From Streptomyces sp. NBC_00513 (GTDB lineage: Bacteria; Actinomycetota; Actinomycetes; Streptomycetales; Streptomycetaceae), in the NCBI RefSeq assembly GCF_041431415.1, contig NZ_CP107845.1:372001-436000 (forward strand): 64,000 bases of DNA, given 5' to 3'. This document shows positions 8,281 through 16,356 of the stretch, piece by piece. Below the pieces are notes generated by a model, which was not told the origin of the DNA, ran no database searches, and worked only from the letters and a program-made list of their open reading frames with translations. A program made the position numbers and the translations under genes. How positions within the stretch are numbered: the first letter of the stretch is position 1; the number at the start of each line of letters is the position of its first letter.

Positions 8281-8435
8281 CGTCCGAACCCGCCACATAG
8301 AGCAGCGGACTGACCCGCTCGAGTCCGCTCGCGCAGGCCGCGAGCGGCGCCATGCTCAGGAGGTCTCCCTAAGGGCTCGCAGAGAATCAAGGTGTTGCTT
8401 CCCGTGGTTCGGCTCGTTCGTGTGGTCAGCGCATA

Positions 8436-8654
8436 TCCGACGAGATCCGCAATCAACTCGGCCTGACGTTCGCGATGTTGTTCCCGCATCTGGACGAGCA
8501 GCAGCGTCGTCTGCTGATGGGAGCCGAAGCCCGAATCCTGAGGCACGGCGGGATCCGAGCGAGCGCCCGGGCGGCCGTGGTCAGCGAGACGACCGTCCGC
8601 AAGGGCGTGGATGAGCTGGAGGCGAGGGCGGAACCGCTGGGCCGGGTCCGCTGT
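8436..8654 (+). pseudogene. N-terminal fragment of ISAzo13-family transposase
   Basis: One frame reads SDEIRNQLGLTFAMLFPHLD, EQQRRLLMGAEARILRHGG and VSETTVRKGVDELEARAEPL with GRVR. This is the N-terminal DNA-binding part of ISAzo13-type transposases (FPHLDERQRRLLLGAEAR-LGHGG, EPLGRVRRxGGGRK). Homology stops abruptly at GRVR, before the DDE domain. The rest of 8655-9139 contains long open frames on both strands but nothing I can identify. Confidence 0.7.
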
Positions 8655-9139
8655 GCGGCGCCAGCCCTCCAGCAGTCGCTCGACGTCGCAGGCGATCGTC
8701 TCCGTCAGGTCCCCGCCGTCGACGCCCTGACCCTTGGCGTCGATGAACCCGAAGCAGGCGACCACCGCCCCCTCGATAGCCTCACGCAGGGCATCGGGGT
8801 GGGAGAGATGGTCACGTCGAACTCCTTCGTGCGCGCTCGTCCTCCAGAGCCCAAGGGCTGCCCCATTCCGGGGTCCCTGCCTCGGCGGAGGGTGTGCTTC
8901 GCTTGCCGAAGCCGGCTCGACTACAAGGGGTATCTCGTCGGATCGGAACCCCACCTGTTGCTTCTGTTGGCTGACAGTCGATCTCGAACAGGACCTGGAC
9001 GCACAGGAACTCCGGCTGGGTCCTGCACACTCAAGCAACGCGCGGCAGCTGGCCTACTACCACTCAGCTGTCTGGGCGAGCGCATCCACCCGAACATGGG
9101 CCTGTGGTGAGAGCTTTGAAGCCCGCGGGCCGGGTCGGG

Positions 9140-9540
9140 TCAGACCATCGATGAACCCTTGAAGTCGTGGGCCCGGTAGCCGCGCCCGTCCTTGTGCCAG
9201 TCCAGGAACAGCACCCCGCCCCCGTACGCACTGCCGACGGCCCGGTGACTGATCACGGGGGTGCGGAAGTGCCCGTCGTGATCGACCTTGGACATCGCGC
9301 GCTCCCTCCGGTCCCCCAGCGAGATATCCCGCTCGGTCACCACCAGGTCCGTGCCATCTCCGGACTGCATGATCTGAACCCGAATCCTCGCCCCGTCGAG
9401 GATCACGGCGGCCGTCCCTAGAACGCCGGGCCATCCCATCGGACGTCGGCATACGCGTGGGCGGTGGGCCCGGACCGCGCCGCGCACACCCGCACGGTCA
9501 CCCAGGTGTCCAGGTGAGCGATAACGTCAGCGCTGACGTT
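9140..9540 (-). pseudogene. Frameshifted conserved hypothetical gene
   Basis: Upstream in one frame is VSADVIAHLDTWVTVRVCAA then HAYADVRWDGPAF and a stop; the next frame continues GTAAVILDGARIRVQIMQSG, TDLVVTERDISLGDRR and GGVLFLDWHKDGRGYRAHDF to the stop at 9140. The two halves read as one protein with a frameshift near 9420. I do not recognise the family. It lacks a convincing start. Confidence 0.5.
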
Positions 9541-9816
9541 TCGCCCCAGGAATGCATCTTCGGACCGATCACTTGGCGGCCCGGGGAACAAGATCAAGTA
9601 CTTCGCGCCAAAGGCCGAACCGATGGTGCCCGCGGCCATCCTCTGCCCACTGAGGGCGTCGGCGTGTCCTGCAGCCCGACACCAACATCTCGGCCCAGAC
9701 GGCCGACGCTGCAACATCCGGCGAACCGTACGGCCGGTTCCCAACGCAATTATCGGGTAAACACTCACAAAAGGTAGTAATTGGCGCTCTCCTTCACTCA
9801 CGAGGAGGCGTAAAGC

Positions 9817-10254
9817 ATGGAGCCCTGGCTGCTTTGGCTGATCGTCGCTCTGGTCTTGGGTGCGGTGGAGATAGTCACTCTCACCGCCGCGCTCGGGCTG
9901 CTGGGCGGCGCAGCACTGGTCACAGCCGTATTCGCCTCTGTCGGTTTGCCCCTGCCCTGGCAGTTTCTACTGTTCGCGGTCGTGTCGGCCGTCGGCGTGG
10001 TTTTCGTGCGCCCGGTCGCGCTTCGCCGCCTGTCCTCACCGCCGAACGGGGATGGACGCTTCGGTGTCGACGCCCTCGTCGGCGAGGCCGCCTACGTGAC
10101 ATCGGAGGTGTCGAAGCTGGGCGGCAGAGTCCGTATCGGTGGCGAGGAGTGGACGGCGCGTGCCTACGACGAGACGCTGGTGATCCCTCCCGGCACGGCC
10201 GTCGATGTCATGGAGATCAAGGGCACCACCGCACTCGTCTACCCCCGGGAGTGA
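9817..10254 (+). CDS. NfeD-family membrane protein, 145 aa
   Basis: Two hydrophobic helices near the N-terminus (WLLWLIVALVLGAVEIVTL and the LLGGAALVTAVFASVGL / WQFLLFAVVSAVGVVFV region) precede a small OB-fold: ALVGEAAYVTSEVSKLGGRV, GEEWTARAYDE, PPGTAVDVMEIKGTTALVYP. This is the short NfeD form lacking the serine protease domain. A strong GAGGAGGCG site precedes the ATG. The SPFH-domain gene follows after 3 bases, so the two are co-transcribed. NfeD proteins partner stomatin-like proteins in membrane microdomain organisation and quality control. Confidence 0.92.
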   Translation: MEPWLLWLIVALVLGAVEIVTLTAALGLLGGAALVTAVFASVGLPLPWQFLLFAVVSAVGVVFVRPVALRRLSSPPNGDGRFGVDALVGEAAYVTSEVSKLGGRVRIGGEEWTARAYDETLVIPPGTAVDVMEIKGTTALVYPRE

Positions 10255-10257
10255 GCC

Positions 10258-11328
10258 ATGGAGATGTCCGCCTTCCTCATAGCCGGTCTCCTCGTCGCGG
10301 TACTCGCCGTGTTCACCGTGGTGCGAGCGGTACGGATCGTCCCCCAGGCCCGCGCACGCAACGTCGAGCGGCTCGGCCGCTACCACCGCACGCTGAAGCC
10401 CGGACTGAACGTCGTCATCCCCTACGTCGACCGCGTCTACCCGGTGATCGACCTGCGTGAGCAGGTCGTCTCCTTCCAACCACAACCGGTCATCACGGAG
10501 GACAACCTGGTCGTCGAGATCGACACCGTCCTGTACTTCCAGGTCACCGACCCGCGCGCGGCGGCCTACGAGATCGCCAACTTCCTCCAGGCGGTGGAAC
10601 AGCTGACGGTCACCACGCTGCGCAACGTCGTCGGATCCATGGATCTGGAAAAGACCCTGACCTCGCGGGACACCATCAATAACCAGCTCCGCGGTGTCCT
10701 TGACGAAGCCACCGGCAAGTGGGGGCTCAGAGTCAACCGGGTGGAGATCAAGGCCATCGACCCGCCTCAGTCCATAAAGGACGCGATGGAGAAGCAGATG
10801 CGGGCCGAGCGGGACAAACGCGCCGCCATCCTCGGGGCCGAGGGGCAGCGCCAATCCCAGATCCTCACCGCGGAAGGCGACAAGCAGTCCGCCGTCCTGC
10901 GCGCCGAGGGCAACCGGACCGCCGAGATCCTCAAGGCTGAGGGCCAGTCAAGGGCCATCGACGAGGTCTTCCAAGCCGTCCACCGCAACGATCCCGACCC
11001 GAAACTGCTCGCCTACCAGTACCTCCAGGTACTCCCCCAGCTCGCGCAGGGGCCGGGCAACACGTTCTGGGTGATACCCGGCGAGGTCACCTCCGCCCTC
11101 CAGAACGTCACCCGTGCCTTCACCGAGTCCCTTCCCCAGTCCGCCGCCACCCGCGAGGCGTCCTCCGACGACCTGGCCGTCCAGGCCGCGAAAGACGCGG
11201 CGAAAGCCGCGGAAGCCGCCGCAGAAGCCCTCGCCGACGCCGCCGAGGCCGACAGCGGGGCCGCGACACAGCCCAGGACCGCAGGGTACGGCTCTGGGGC
11301 AACACCGGCGTCCGGGTCACCGAGCTGA
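10258..11328 (+). CDS. SPFH/stomatin-prohibitin family protein (QmcA-like), 356 aa
   Basis: An N-terminal membrane anchor (FLIAGLLVAVLAVFTVVRAV) is followed by the SPFH core: QARARNVERLGRYHRTLKPG, EQVVSFQPQPVITEDNLVVE, FLQAVEQLTVTTLRNVVGSM and VEIKAIDPPQSIKDAMEKQM. A long charged coiled coil with repeats (AEGQRQSQILTAEGDKQSAV, AEGNRTAEILKAEGQ) comes next, then an Ala-rich tail. Such proteins oligomerise at the membrane and act with NfeD, encoded just upstream. The tail of Ala/Glu repeats is longer than in QmcA. Confidence 0.93.
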   Translation: MEMSAFLIAGLLVAVLAVFTVVRAVRIVPQARARNVERLGRYHRTLKPGLNVVIPYVDRVYPVIDLREQVVSFQPQPVITEDNLVVEIDTVLYFQVTDPRAAAYEIANFLQAVEQLTVTTLRNVVGSMDLEKTLTSRDTINNQLRGVLDEATGKWGLRVNRVEIKAIDPPQSIKDAMEKQMRAERDKRAAILGAEGQRQSQILTAEGDKQSAVLRAEGNRTAEILKAEGQSRAIDEVFQAVHRNDPDPKLLAYQYLQVLPQLAQGPGNTFWVIPGEVTSALQNVTRAFTESLPQSAATREASSDDLAVQAAKDAAKAAEAAAEALADAAEADSGAATQPRTAGYGSGATPASGSPS

Positions 11329-12293
11329 GTCCGCTGTTCGCATCGCAACGAGTCCACACGGAACACAAGTCGGCCTCGTGGAGCCAGTCGAGCAACGGCA
11401 TGAGACACTGCCGCGCCACGGTTCGCCGGCTGCATCTCCCCACGCACGGCGAAGCGTCGGCCCCGCACGGACACAGAAGCACACGAGGACGAAGGCCAGG
11501 AGCCGGTGAAGCCCACCGTCTGGCCATCCCCCATAGGCCCAGCTCTCGCTCGTAGGATCAGAAGGCCTTGGGGTACTGGGTGTGGCTGTCAAGCTCGTGT
11601 CCAACGGAAGCCGCCTGACCCACCACGGCCCCCCATGGGATGGTGGAGCGGAAGCGGGCGACACCCGGAGAGACCCGGGGCCAGGAAGCAGCGGGCGCGG
11701 ACGGCGCCACCGTCAAGGAACGGAGGGACGCGTCCGCGAGTCGGCCGACGGGCGGAGCCCGAGGCTTCTCTCCAGGAGGAGCCGGTGGGAGCGCGGGCCA
11801 GATGTCGTCGAGCCGAGACCGGGCCGCTGGGTCGGAGGGCGAGGTCAGGGCACGGTGGCGCAACCTGCGGATGCGGGCCGGCTGCGGTCTGGGGCGGCCG
11901 CCACGGCACGAGCCTGACTGGCGAGACGGGAGAGAGCCACGCGGGTCCTGAGGTGTGCGCGGAGCCTGCCGGCCGATCGGCCTGTACGGCGTTGCGCGTG
12001 CTTGCCCGGCCCTCCTATCGGACGTGTTTCTCCAGCGCTTGCCGAGGGTGTTCTTTCTCAATGCCGAGGAGGCGCGCGCCGCAAATCCGCACCCGAAGAC
12101 CACGATTCACATCACCGGTGCGCCGTGACCGCTTCCCGGGCTGCCACCAGAAGTACCGTCAGAAGTCGGGCCGAGCCCGAGCCGGCGGGTCGCCCCCGGA
12201 TGAGGCACGCCCCAGCCGTGACCACGTCGGAAGGCCCGGACAGCGCCCCGACCGCGATCCGCAACTCGCCCTCTGGTGATGTGCGGATCAGTC
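11329..12293. other. 965-base stretch without a supportable gene
   Basis: Several GC-rich open frames overlap on both strands, none with recognisable domains, a good ribosome-binding site or sensible composition (mostly Arg, Pro, Gly and Ala). I see no RNA gene or insertion sequence here. The 3' ends of the SPFH gene and the kinase gene converge on it. Confidence 0.5.
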
Positions 12294-14018
12294 TCAGCAG
12301 CGGGTGAGCGTACCGCTCTTCAGGGTGGATTTGTCGCTGACCAGCCAGCCTGCGGTGTTCGTGCCGTCGATGCGGGCGTAGATCCACTTGTTGCCGTGGG
12401 CATTGGTGACGTAGCAGTGGTAGTAGACCTTCACGCCGGGCTTGACCGCGGTCACGAAGGAACACTCCGCGTACGGGCCGGTGTAGAGGTGGGTCTCCTG
12501 GGCCGCGTAACCATAGCCGTTGCTGCGGTTCGAGTGGGCCCAGCCGGTGCACGCCTTCGACACCGGGGTGGGGTCCTTCACCGGGGAGCTGGTCCTTGCC
12601 TTCGGCGAATCGGACGGGTTCGTGGCCGGGCCACCGCCGCCGTTGCCGGGAGTTGGCGAGGAACCTTTCTCACGGCCCTCGGCCTTCTTCGAGGGCGCGA
12701 TGGACGGAGTCTCGCCAGGGCCTATGGGCGACAGGTCTCCCGGGGAGGGCGGGTCGTCGGACACGTCACCGTCGGCGGCGGTGCTCGGCGTCGGATGCGC
12801 CGTGCTCGACCCACCGCCGCGCGCATCGCCCCGCGTGTCCATCAGGGCGTAGGCGACTCCGCCGCAGGTCAGGACAGTGGCGGCCGCCACCGTGACGACG
12901 GTACGGGTGCGGCGGCCGCGCCCGGGGACGACCGTGGCACGGGTCTCGGAACGGCTGCGGTGACCGTCGGGTGTGCCGGCGGCCGTGCCCGGCCGCACGG
13001 CGCCAGGCTGCGGAGGGGCTCCGTAGGCGCCGATCGGCGTATAGGAGGCGACGGACTGGGGGGCAGGCTGGGAGAACGGCGCGGCGGGGGGACCGAAGGC
13101 CGGCGGAGTGATGGGCTGGGGGGCCGGTGCCGGGGTGAGGTCCGCCGTCCCGACCTCGGCAACCGCCTCCAGCATTCTCCGCGCCTGCCCGGCGTCGGGC
13201 CGCTGCAGCGGGTTCTTGGCCATCAGCGCCTGCAGCACCGGGGCCAGCGGTCCGGCGCGGCGGGGCTCCGGCAGCGGTTCGCCGACGATCGCCGCCAGCG
13301 TGGACCACACCGACGTACGACGGAAGGGCCAAGAGCCTTCCACGGCCGCGTACAGCGTCATGCCGAGCGCCCAGATGTCCGACGCGGCACCCGGTTCCCG
13401 GCCCTGTGCGCGTTCCGGCGGCAGATAGTCGAGGGAGCCTACGATCTGACCGCTCTGGGTCAGCTTGGCCAGGGCCTCGTCGCCAGAGGTCTCCATGCTG
13501 GCGATGCCGAAGTCGGTGAGTACGACCCTGCCTCCGGGCTCAAGCAGTACGTTGCCGGGCTTGACGTCACGGTGGAGGACCCCGGCCCGGTGCGCCGCGT
13601 CGAGCGCGTCCATCAGCTTGGCGCCGATCGCGGCCGCTTCGCGCGGGTCAATTGGGCCGCGCTGCGCCAGCACCTCGTCGAGGGAGGGTCCGTCGACCAG
13701 TTCCATGACGATGACCGGGAGTCCCCGCTCCTCGACCACGTCGTGCACGGTGACCACACCGCTGTGCCGGATACGGGCGGCGGCCTGCGCCTCCCGCTGC
13801 ATACGGACCCGTAGGTCGGCCAGTTCGGCCGGGGAAGCGTCGGTGTAGGCCCGCAGGACCTTGACGGCGACCTCGCGGTTCAGCAGCTGGTCCACCGCCC
13901 GGGCGACCACACCCATGCCGCCGCGCCCGATCATCGCGGTCACGCGGTATCGCCCGCCCAGAACCTCGCCGACCAACTCCGCGCCGTTCGCCCCCGCCAC
14001 CTGTCCCGCTCCGTTCAT
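12294..14018 (-). CDS. Transmembrane Ser/Thr protein kinase (PknB type) with extracellular Cys-rich domain, 574 aa
   Basis: Residues about 24-285 are a complete Hanks-type kinase: glycine loop IGRGGMGVV (30-38), catalytic lysine AVKVL (K53), HRDVKPGN (149-156), DFGIA (169-173) and the PPERA activation segment. A Pro/Ala linker leads to one transmembrane helix (about 373-392), then a Ser/Thr/Pro-rich stretch and a C-terminal extracellular domain from about 488 with four cysteines (KACTGWAHS, YAECSFVT, YYHCYV, terminal RC). The last domain resembles SH3-like modules that bind cell-wall ligands rather than PASTA repeats. It probably senses an envelope signal. The gene stands alone. Confidence 0.92.
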   Translation of the reverse strand: MNGAGQVAGANGAELVGEVLGGRYRVTAMIGRGGMGVVARAVDQLLNREVAVKVLRAYTDASPAELADLRVRMQREAQAAARIRHSGVVTVHDVVEERGLPVIVMELVDGPSLDEVLAQRGPIDPREAAAIGAKLMDALDAAHRAGVLHRDVKPGNVLLEPGGRVVLTDFGIASMETSGDEALAKLTQSGQIVGSLDYLPPERAQGREPGAASDIWALGMTLYAAVEGSWPFRRTSVWSTLAAIVGEPLPEPRRAGPLAPVLQALMAKNPLQRPDAGQARRMLEAVAEVGTADLTPAPAPQPITPPAFGPPAAPFSQPAPQSVASYTPIGAYGAPPQPGAVRPGTAAGTPDGHRSRSETRATVVPGRGRRTRTVVTVAAATVLTCGGVAYALMDTRGDARGGGSSTAHPTPSTAADGDVSDDPPSPGDLSPIGPGETPSIAPSKKAEGREKGSSPTPGNGGGGPATNPSDSPKARTSSPVKDPTPVSKACTGWAHSNRSNGYGYAAQETHLYTGPYAECSFVTAVKPGVKVYYHCYVTNAHGNKWIYARIDGTNTAGWLVSDKSTLKSGTLTRC

Positions 14019-14726
14019 CGCACTGTTGAAGATCCGCGGGCACCAGCGTAGGGGTACACCTGCCGGAGGGTCACACGGCCCAGCTCGCGGTGCGCAGGTG
14101 CACCTTCCAACAGCCCGCGATCATCCGGACATCTGAGGCGAGATCAGGACACTCGCGCCGTTTCCCGCGCGGCGGGCCCGGTCGAGCAACTTCCGCAGCC
14201 AGACCAGCCATCCCGCCGCGCAGGCGCCAACGACGTGGCGAAGAGCACTGGACAGGCACGCGGGGGCGCTCCGGACGATGCCGGTGAGAAGAACAGTGAG
14301 GACCACGACGCCGAGTCCTCGGGCACAGCGGACACTCCGGGTCGCTCTCGCGCACCCGGCTCCGAAACGTCTTCCCGATCTGCGGCCGCCGGCGTCGGGG
14401 GCACGGAGTGCGGTCACCGTACGAGTCGCCGCAGGCACCGGCGTCCCGTTCGTTCAAGCCTGTCGAGCAACCGCACGCCGGCAGCAGCGTCCCTCGGTCA
14501 ACAGCGCGGGTCGGCGTTCGGGGCGCCGACGGACTCGCGGACGCCACTCCCCTCCTCGTCTATCCCTCCTACCAGAGACCTCAGCCGAAGCAGGGACAGG
14601 CGCTCCAGTCCCCGGGCAACGGCGGGCGTCACTCGCCGGGGCGTTGTCGATCCGCGGAAGATCGTCAGCGAGCCGGCCCCGCCCTGCTACAGGCGTCCGA
14701 CAACGGGCGCCTGCCGGGAGGGGCAT
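14019..14726. other. 708-base gap without a supportable gene
   Basis: Open frames exist on both strands but lack domains. The best candidate is a reverse-strand 105-codon frame at 14121-14438 with a hydrophobic stretch (GLGVVVLTVLLTGIV), which I regard as too weak to annotate. No repeats or mobile element ends were seen. Confidence 0.4.
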
Positions 14727-15278
14727 TCAGCGTGCAGTGTCCGGCCATTCCTCGCGCAGCATCCCGAAGAGCACGGTGTCGTACCGCTTGCCCTCGACCA
14801 GCACGGTGGACCGACGTCGCCCCTCCTCGCGGAAGCCGATCTTGGTGAAGGCCCGGACGGCCCGCTCGTTGCCGCTCCAGGTGTCGAGTTCGATCCGGTG
14901 CAGCCCGAAAACTCCGAACAGGTGCCGCGCCAACAATCGCAGCGCGTCGGAGCCATGGCCGCAGCCCCAGCGGTCCTGCTCACCGATGGTGACGCCGACC
15001 GTGGCCAGCCCTGCGAACGGGTCCAGGTCGCGGTAGTCCACCATGCCGATCACCGTGCCGTCTGCCAGGTCCTCGACCGTGAAGACGGCCGATTCCCTCG
15101 GATTCAGCCGTAGCATCGTCTCAAAGCCAAGCGCGACGGCCTCCGCCGTGACCGGGCCGAAGCACGGGTTGCCGCCGGCGGCCCAGTGGACCACTTCCGG
15201 ATCGTTGCGCCACCGAACGTGATGCTCCGCATCCTGCGCGCGAAGAGCGCGAAGGCTTACCAACTTTCCCTTGATCAT
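14727..15278 (-). CDS. GNAT-family N-acetyltransferase (RimJ/RimL-like), 183 aa
   Basis: The fold is a standard GNAT: KLVSLRALRAQDAEHHVRWR, the beta-4 strand TVIGMVDYRDLD, the acetyl-CoA pyrophosphate loop in RWGCGHGSDALRLLARHLF, then HRIELDTWSGNERAVRAFTK and IGFREEGRRRSTVLVEGKRY. That last pattern (N-x-RAxRxxEKxGF-EG) is typical of enzymes acetylating protein N-termini or small amines. The substrate is unknown. It starts with ATG at 15278 and stands alone. Confidence 0.9.
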   Translation of the reverse strand: MIKGKLVSLRALRAQDAEHHVRWRNDPEVVHWAAGGNPCFGPVTAEAVALGFETMLRLNPRESAVFTVEDLADGTVIGMVDYRDLDPFAGLATVGVTIGEQDRWGCGHGSDALRLLARHLFGVFGLHRIELDTWSGNERAVRAFTKIGFREEGRRRSTVLVEGKRYDTVLFGMLREEWPDTAR

Positions 15279-15405
15279 GAACAGAGCATAGGTCTCGGGG
15301 CGCTGTTGGCGATCTTGAAATCAGTGCCCCGTACCCGACCCGCCCCCATCCCCTCATCCTCTTCGGGCCAGTCCATCCCATGGGCTGCCCGGTGAGGAGC
15401 TGTGC

Positions 15406-15597
15406 TCAGGCATTCTGGGGCACCTCGTCCGTCAGGAGACCTCGCATCGAGGCGCGAAGTTCCGGAGTGTCCTCATGACCGTGCACTGCGACGGCGTGTG
15501 AAGTCGCTGCCCGCAGGACTTCTTCCTCCTCTCCCGCGATCGTCAGCGTGCAGTGCGATTCGCTGGGGTGCTCCCTGCAGTCCATTACCTTGCGCAT
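15406..15597 (-). CDS. DUF1059 family small protein, 63 aa
   Basis: The product MRKVMDCREHPSESHCTLTI followed by AGEEEEVLRAATSHAV and HGHEDTPELRASMRGLL matches DUF1059, small proteins of about 60 residues with a conserved CxxxP...C start and an AxxHAxxxHG-x-D-T motif. The ATG at 15597 follows GGGAGG, which rules out the longer frame upstream. Function is unknown; members often sit near stress genes. A strong stem-loop lies about 100 bases upstream. Confidence 0.85.
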   Translation of the reverse strand: MRKVMDCREHPSESHCTLTIAGEEEEVLRAATSHAVAVHGHEDTPELRASMRGLLTDEVPQNA

Positions 15598-15696
15598 GGC
15601 GTGCCTCCCGTGCTGGTGGTGGTGCCGCCGACGGCGCCCCCGGAGGGGCCCTGGATGCGAGGGCCGGCGCATACGGGGCTCTTCCGACGATCCTCC

Positions 15697-15729
15697 TTCT
15701 CAGCCGAAAACGAAAGCTTCGGCTGAGAA
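15697..15729. terminator. Stem-loop with 12-bp perfect arms
   Basis: TTCTCAGCCGAA at 15697-15708 pairs exactly with TTCGGCTGAGAA at 15718-15729 around a 9-base loop. There is no U-tract, as is common for Streptomyces terminators. It lies upstream of the DUF1059 start, so it could end a transcript coming from the right or isolate the small gene. The base-pairing is seen; the role is inferred. Confidence 0.55.
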
Positions 15730-16356
15730 GCTCACGGGCGCGCCCGCAACCGTAGTGCCGGAGCCCACTGGCTCAGGCCGCAGCACGCACAGCAGGTGCG
15801 GCAGCCGTGGTCCACAGTCACCGACAGCCGGTGGTGTCGGCCCCTGTCTGCGCGAGGAAGCGGGGATACGGCCCCGAGGCGGCCCCGGTACCCGCAGGGG
15901 TGACACCGGGAGTCAGGCGGGACGGAGCGGGCCCCCAGTCAGGAGCGGAGCGGTCGGCGGCACCCCCGCTGGTGGGCGCTGAGGCGTGGTCATGGCTGCC
16001 GGGCCGTGGCGCCTGACGGGCGTCGTGGATGCTGTCGCGCGCCGCTGCGGGGCACACTCCTCACCGACGCAGGCTGCCTCCTCGCCGACCTCCGCTCCGG
16101 CCACCACCGGGCCCGGCCCGCCGGCAGGGCGATCGACACCATCGTCACACCGGCCGGCCTACGCGCCGAAGCCGGCCGGGCCGTCCCACGGGAGGTCTCC
16201 CAGCGCATCGACATCAAGATGCGCCACGTCGCCGCACCGGGCCCCGGACGGGACACCTCGCGAGCGATATCCGCCACAAGCTGGAGGGCAGCATGGCGAC
16301 GCGCGCGACCCTGCGCCCCGACCCGGCTGACCGGTGCTCGGCCCCTCGCGCCGTCG
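15730..16356. other. Gap with one protein-like fragment of unknown family
   Basis: Between about 16006 and 16290 the forward strand reads LLADLRSGHHRARPAGRAID, TIVTPAGLRAEAGRAVPRE and VSQRIDIKMRHVA, which looks like part of a real alpha-helical protein, but there is no good start and the frame then runs antisense through the UvrA-like gene. I do not recognise it and treat it as a remnant. Confidence 0.35.

Noticed and set aside
12276..13814. 512-codon forward open frame
   Set aside because: It runs antisense to the kinase gene, has GC-driven composition and no domain. A codon-position artefact.
14121..14438. Possible small membrane protein on the reverse strand
   Set aside because: One hydrophobic stretch but no ribosome-binding site or homologue that I recognise.
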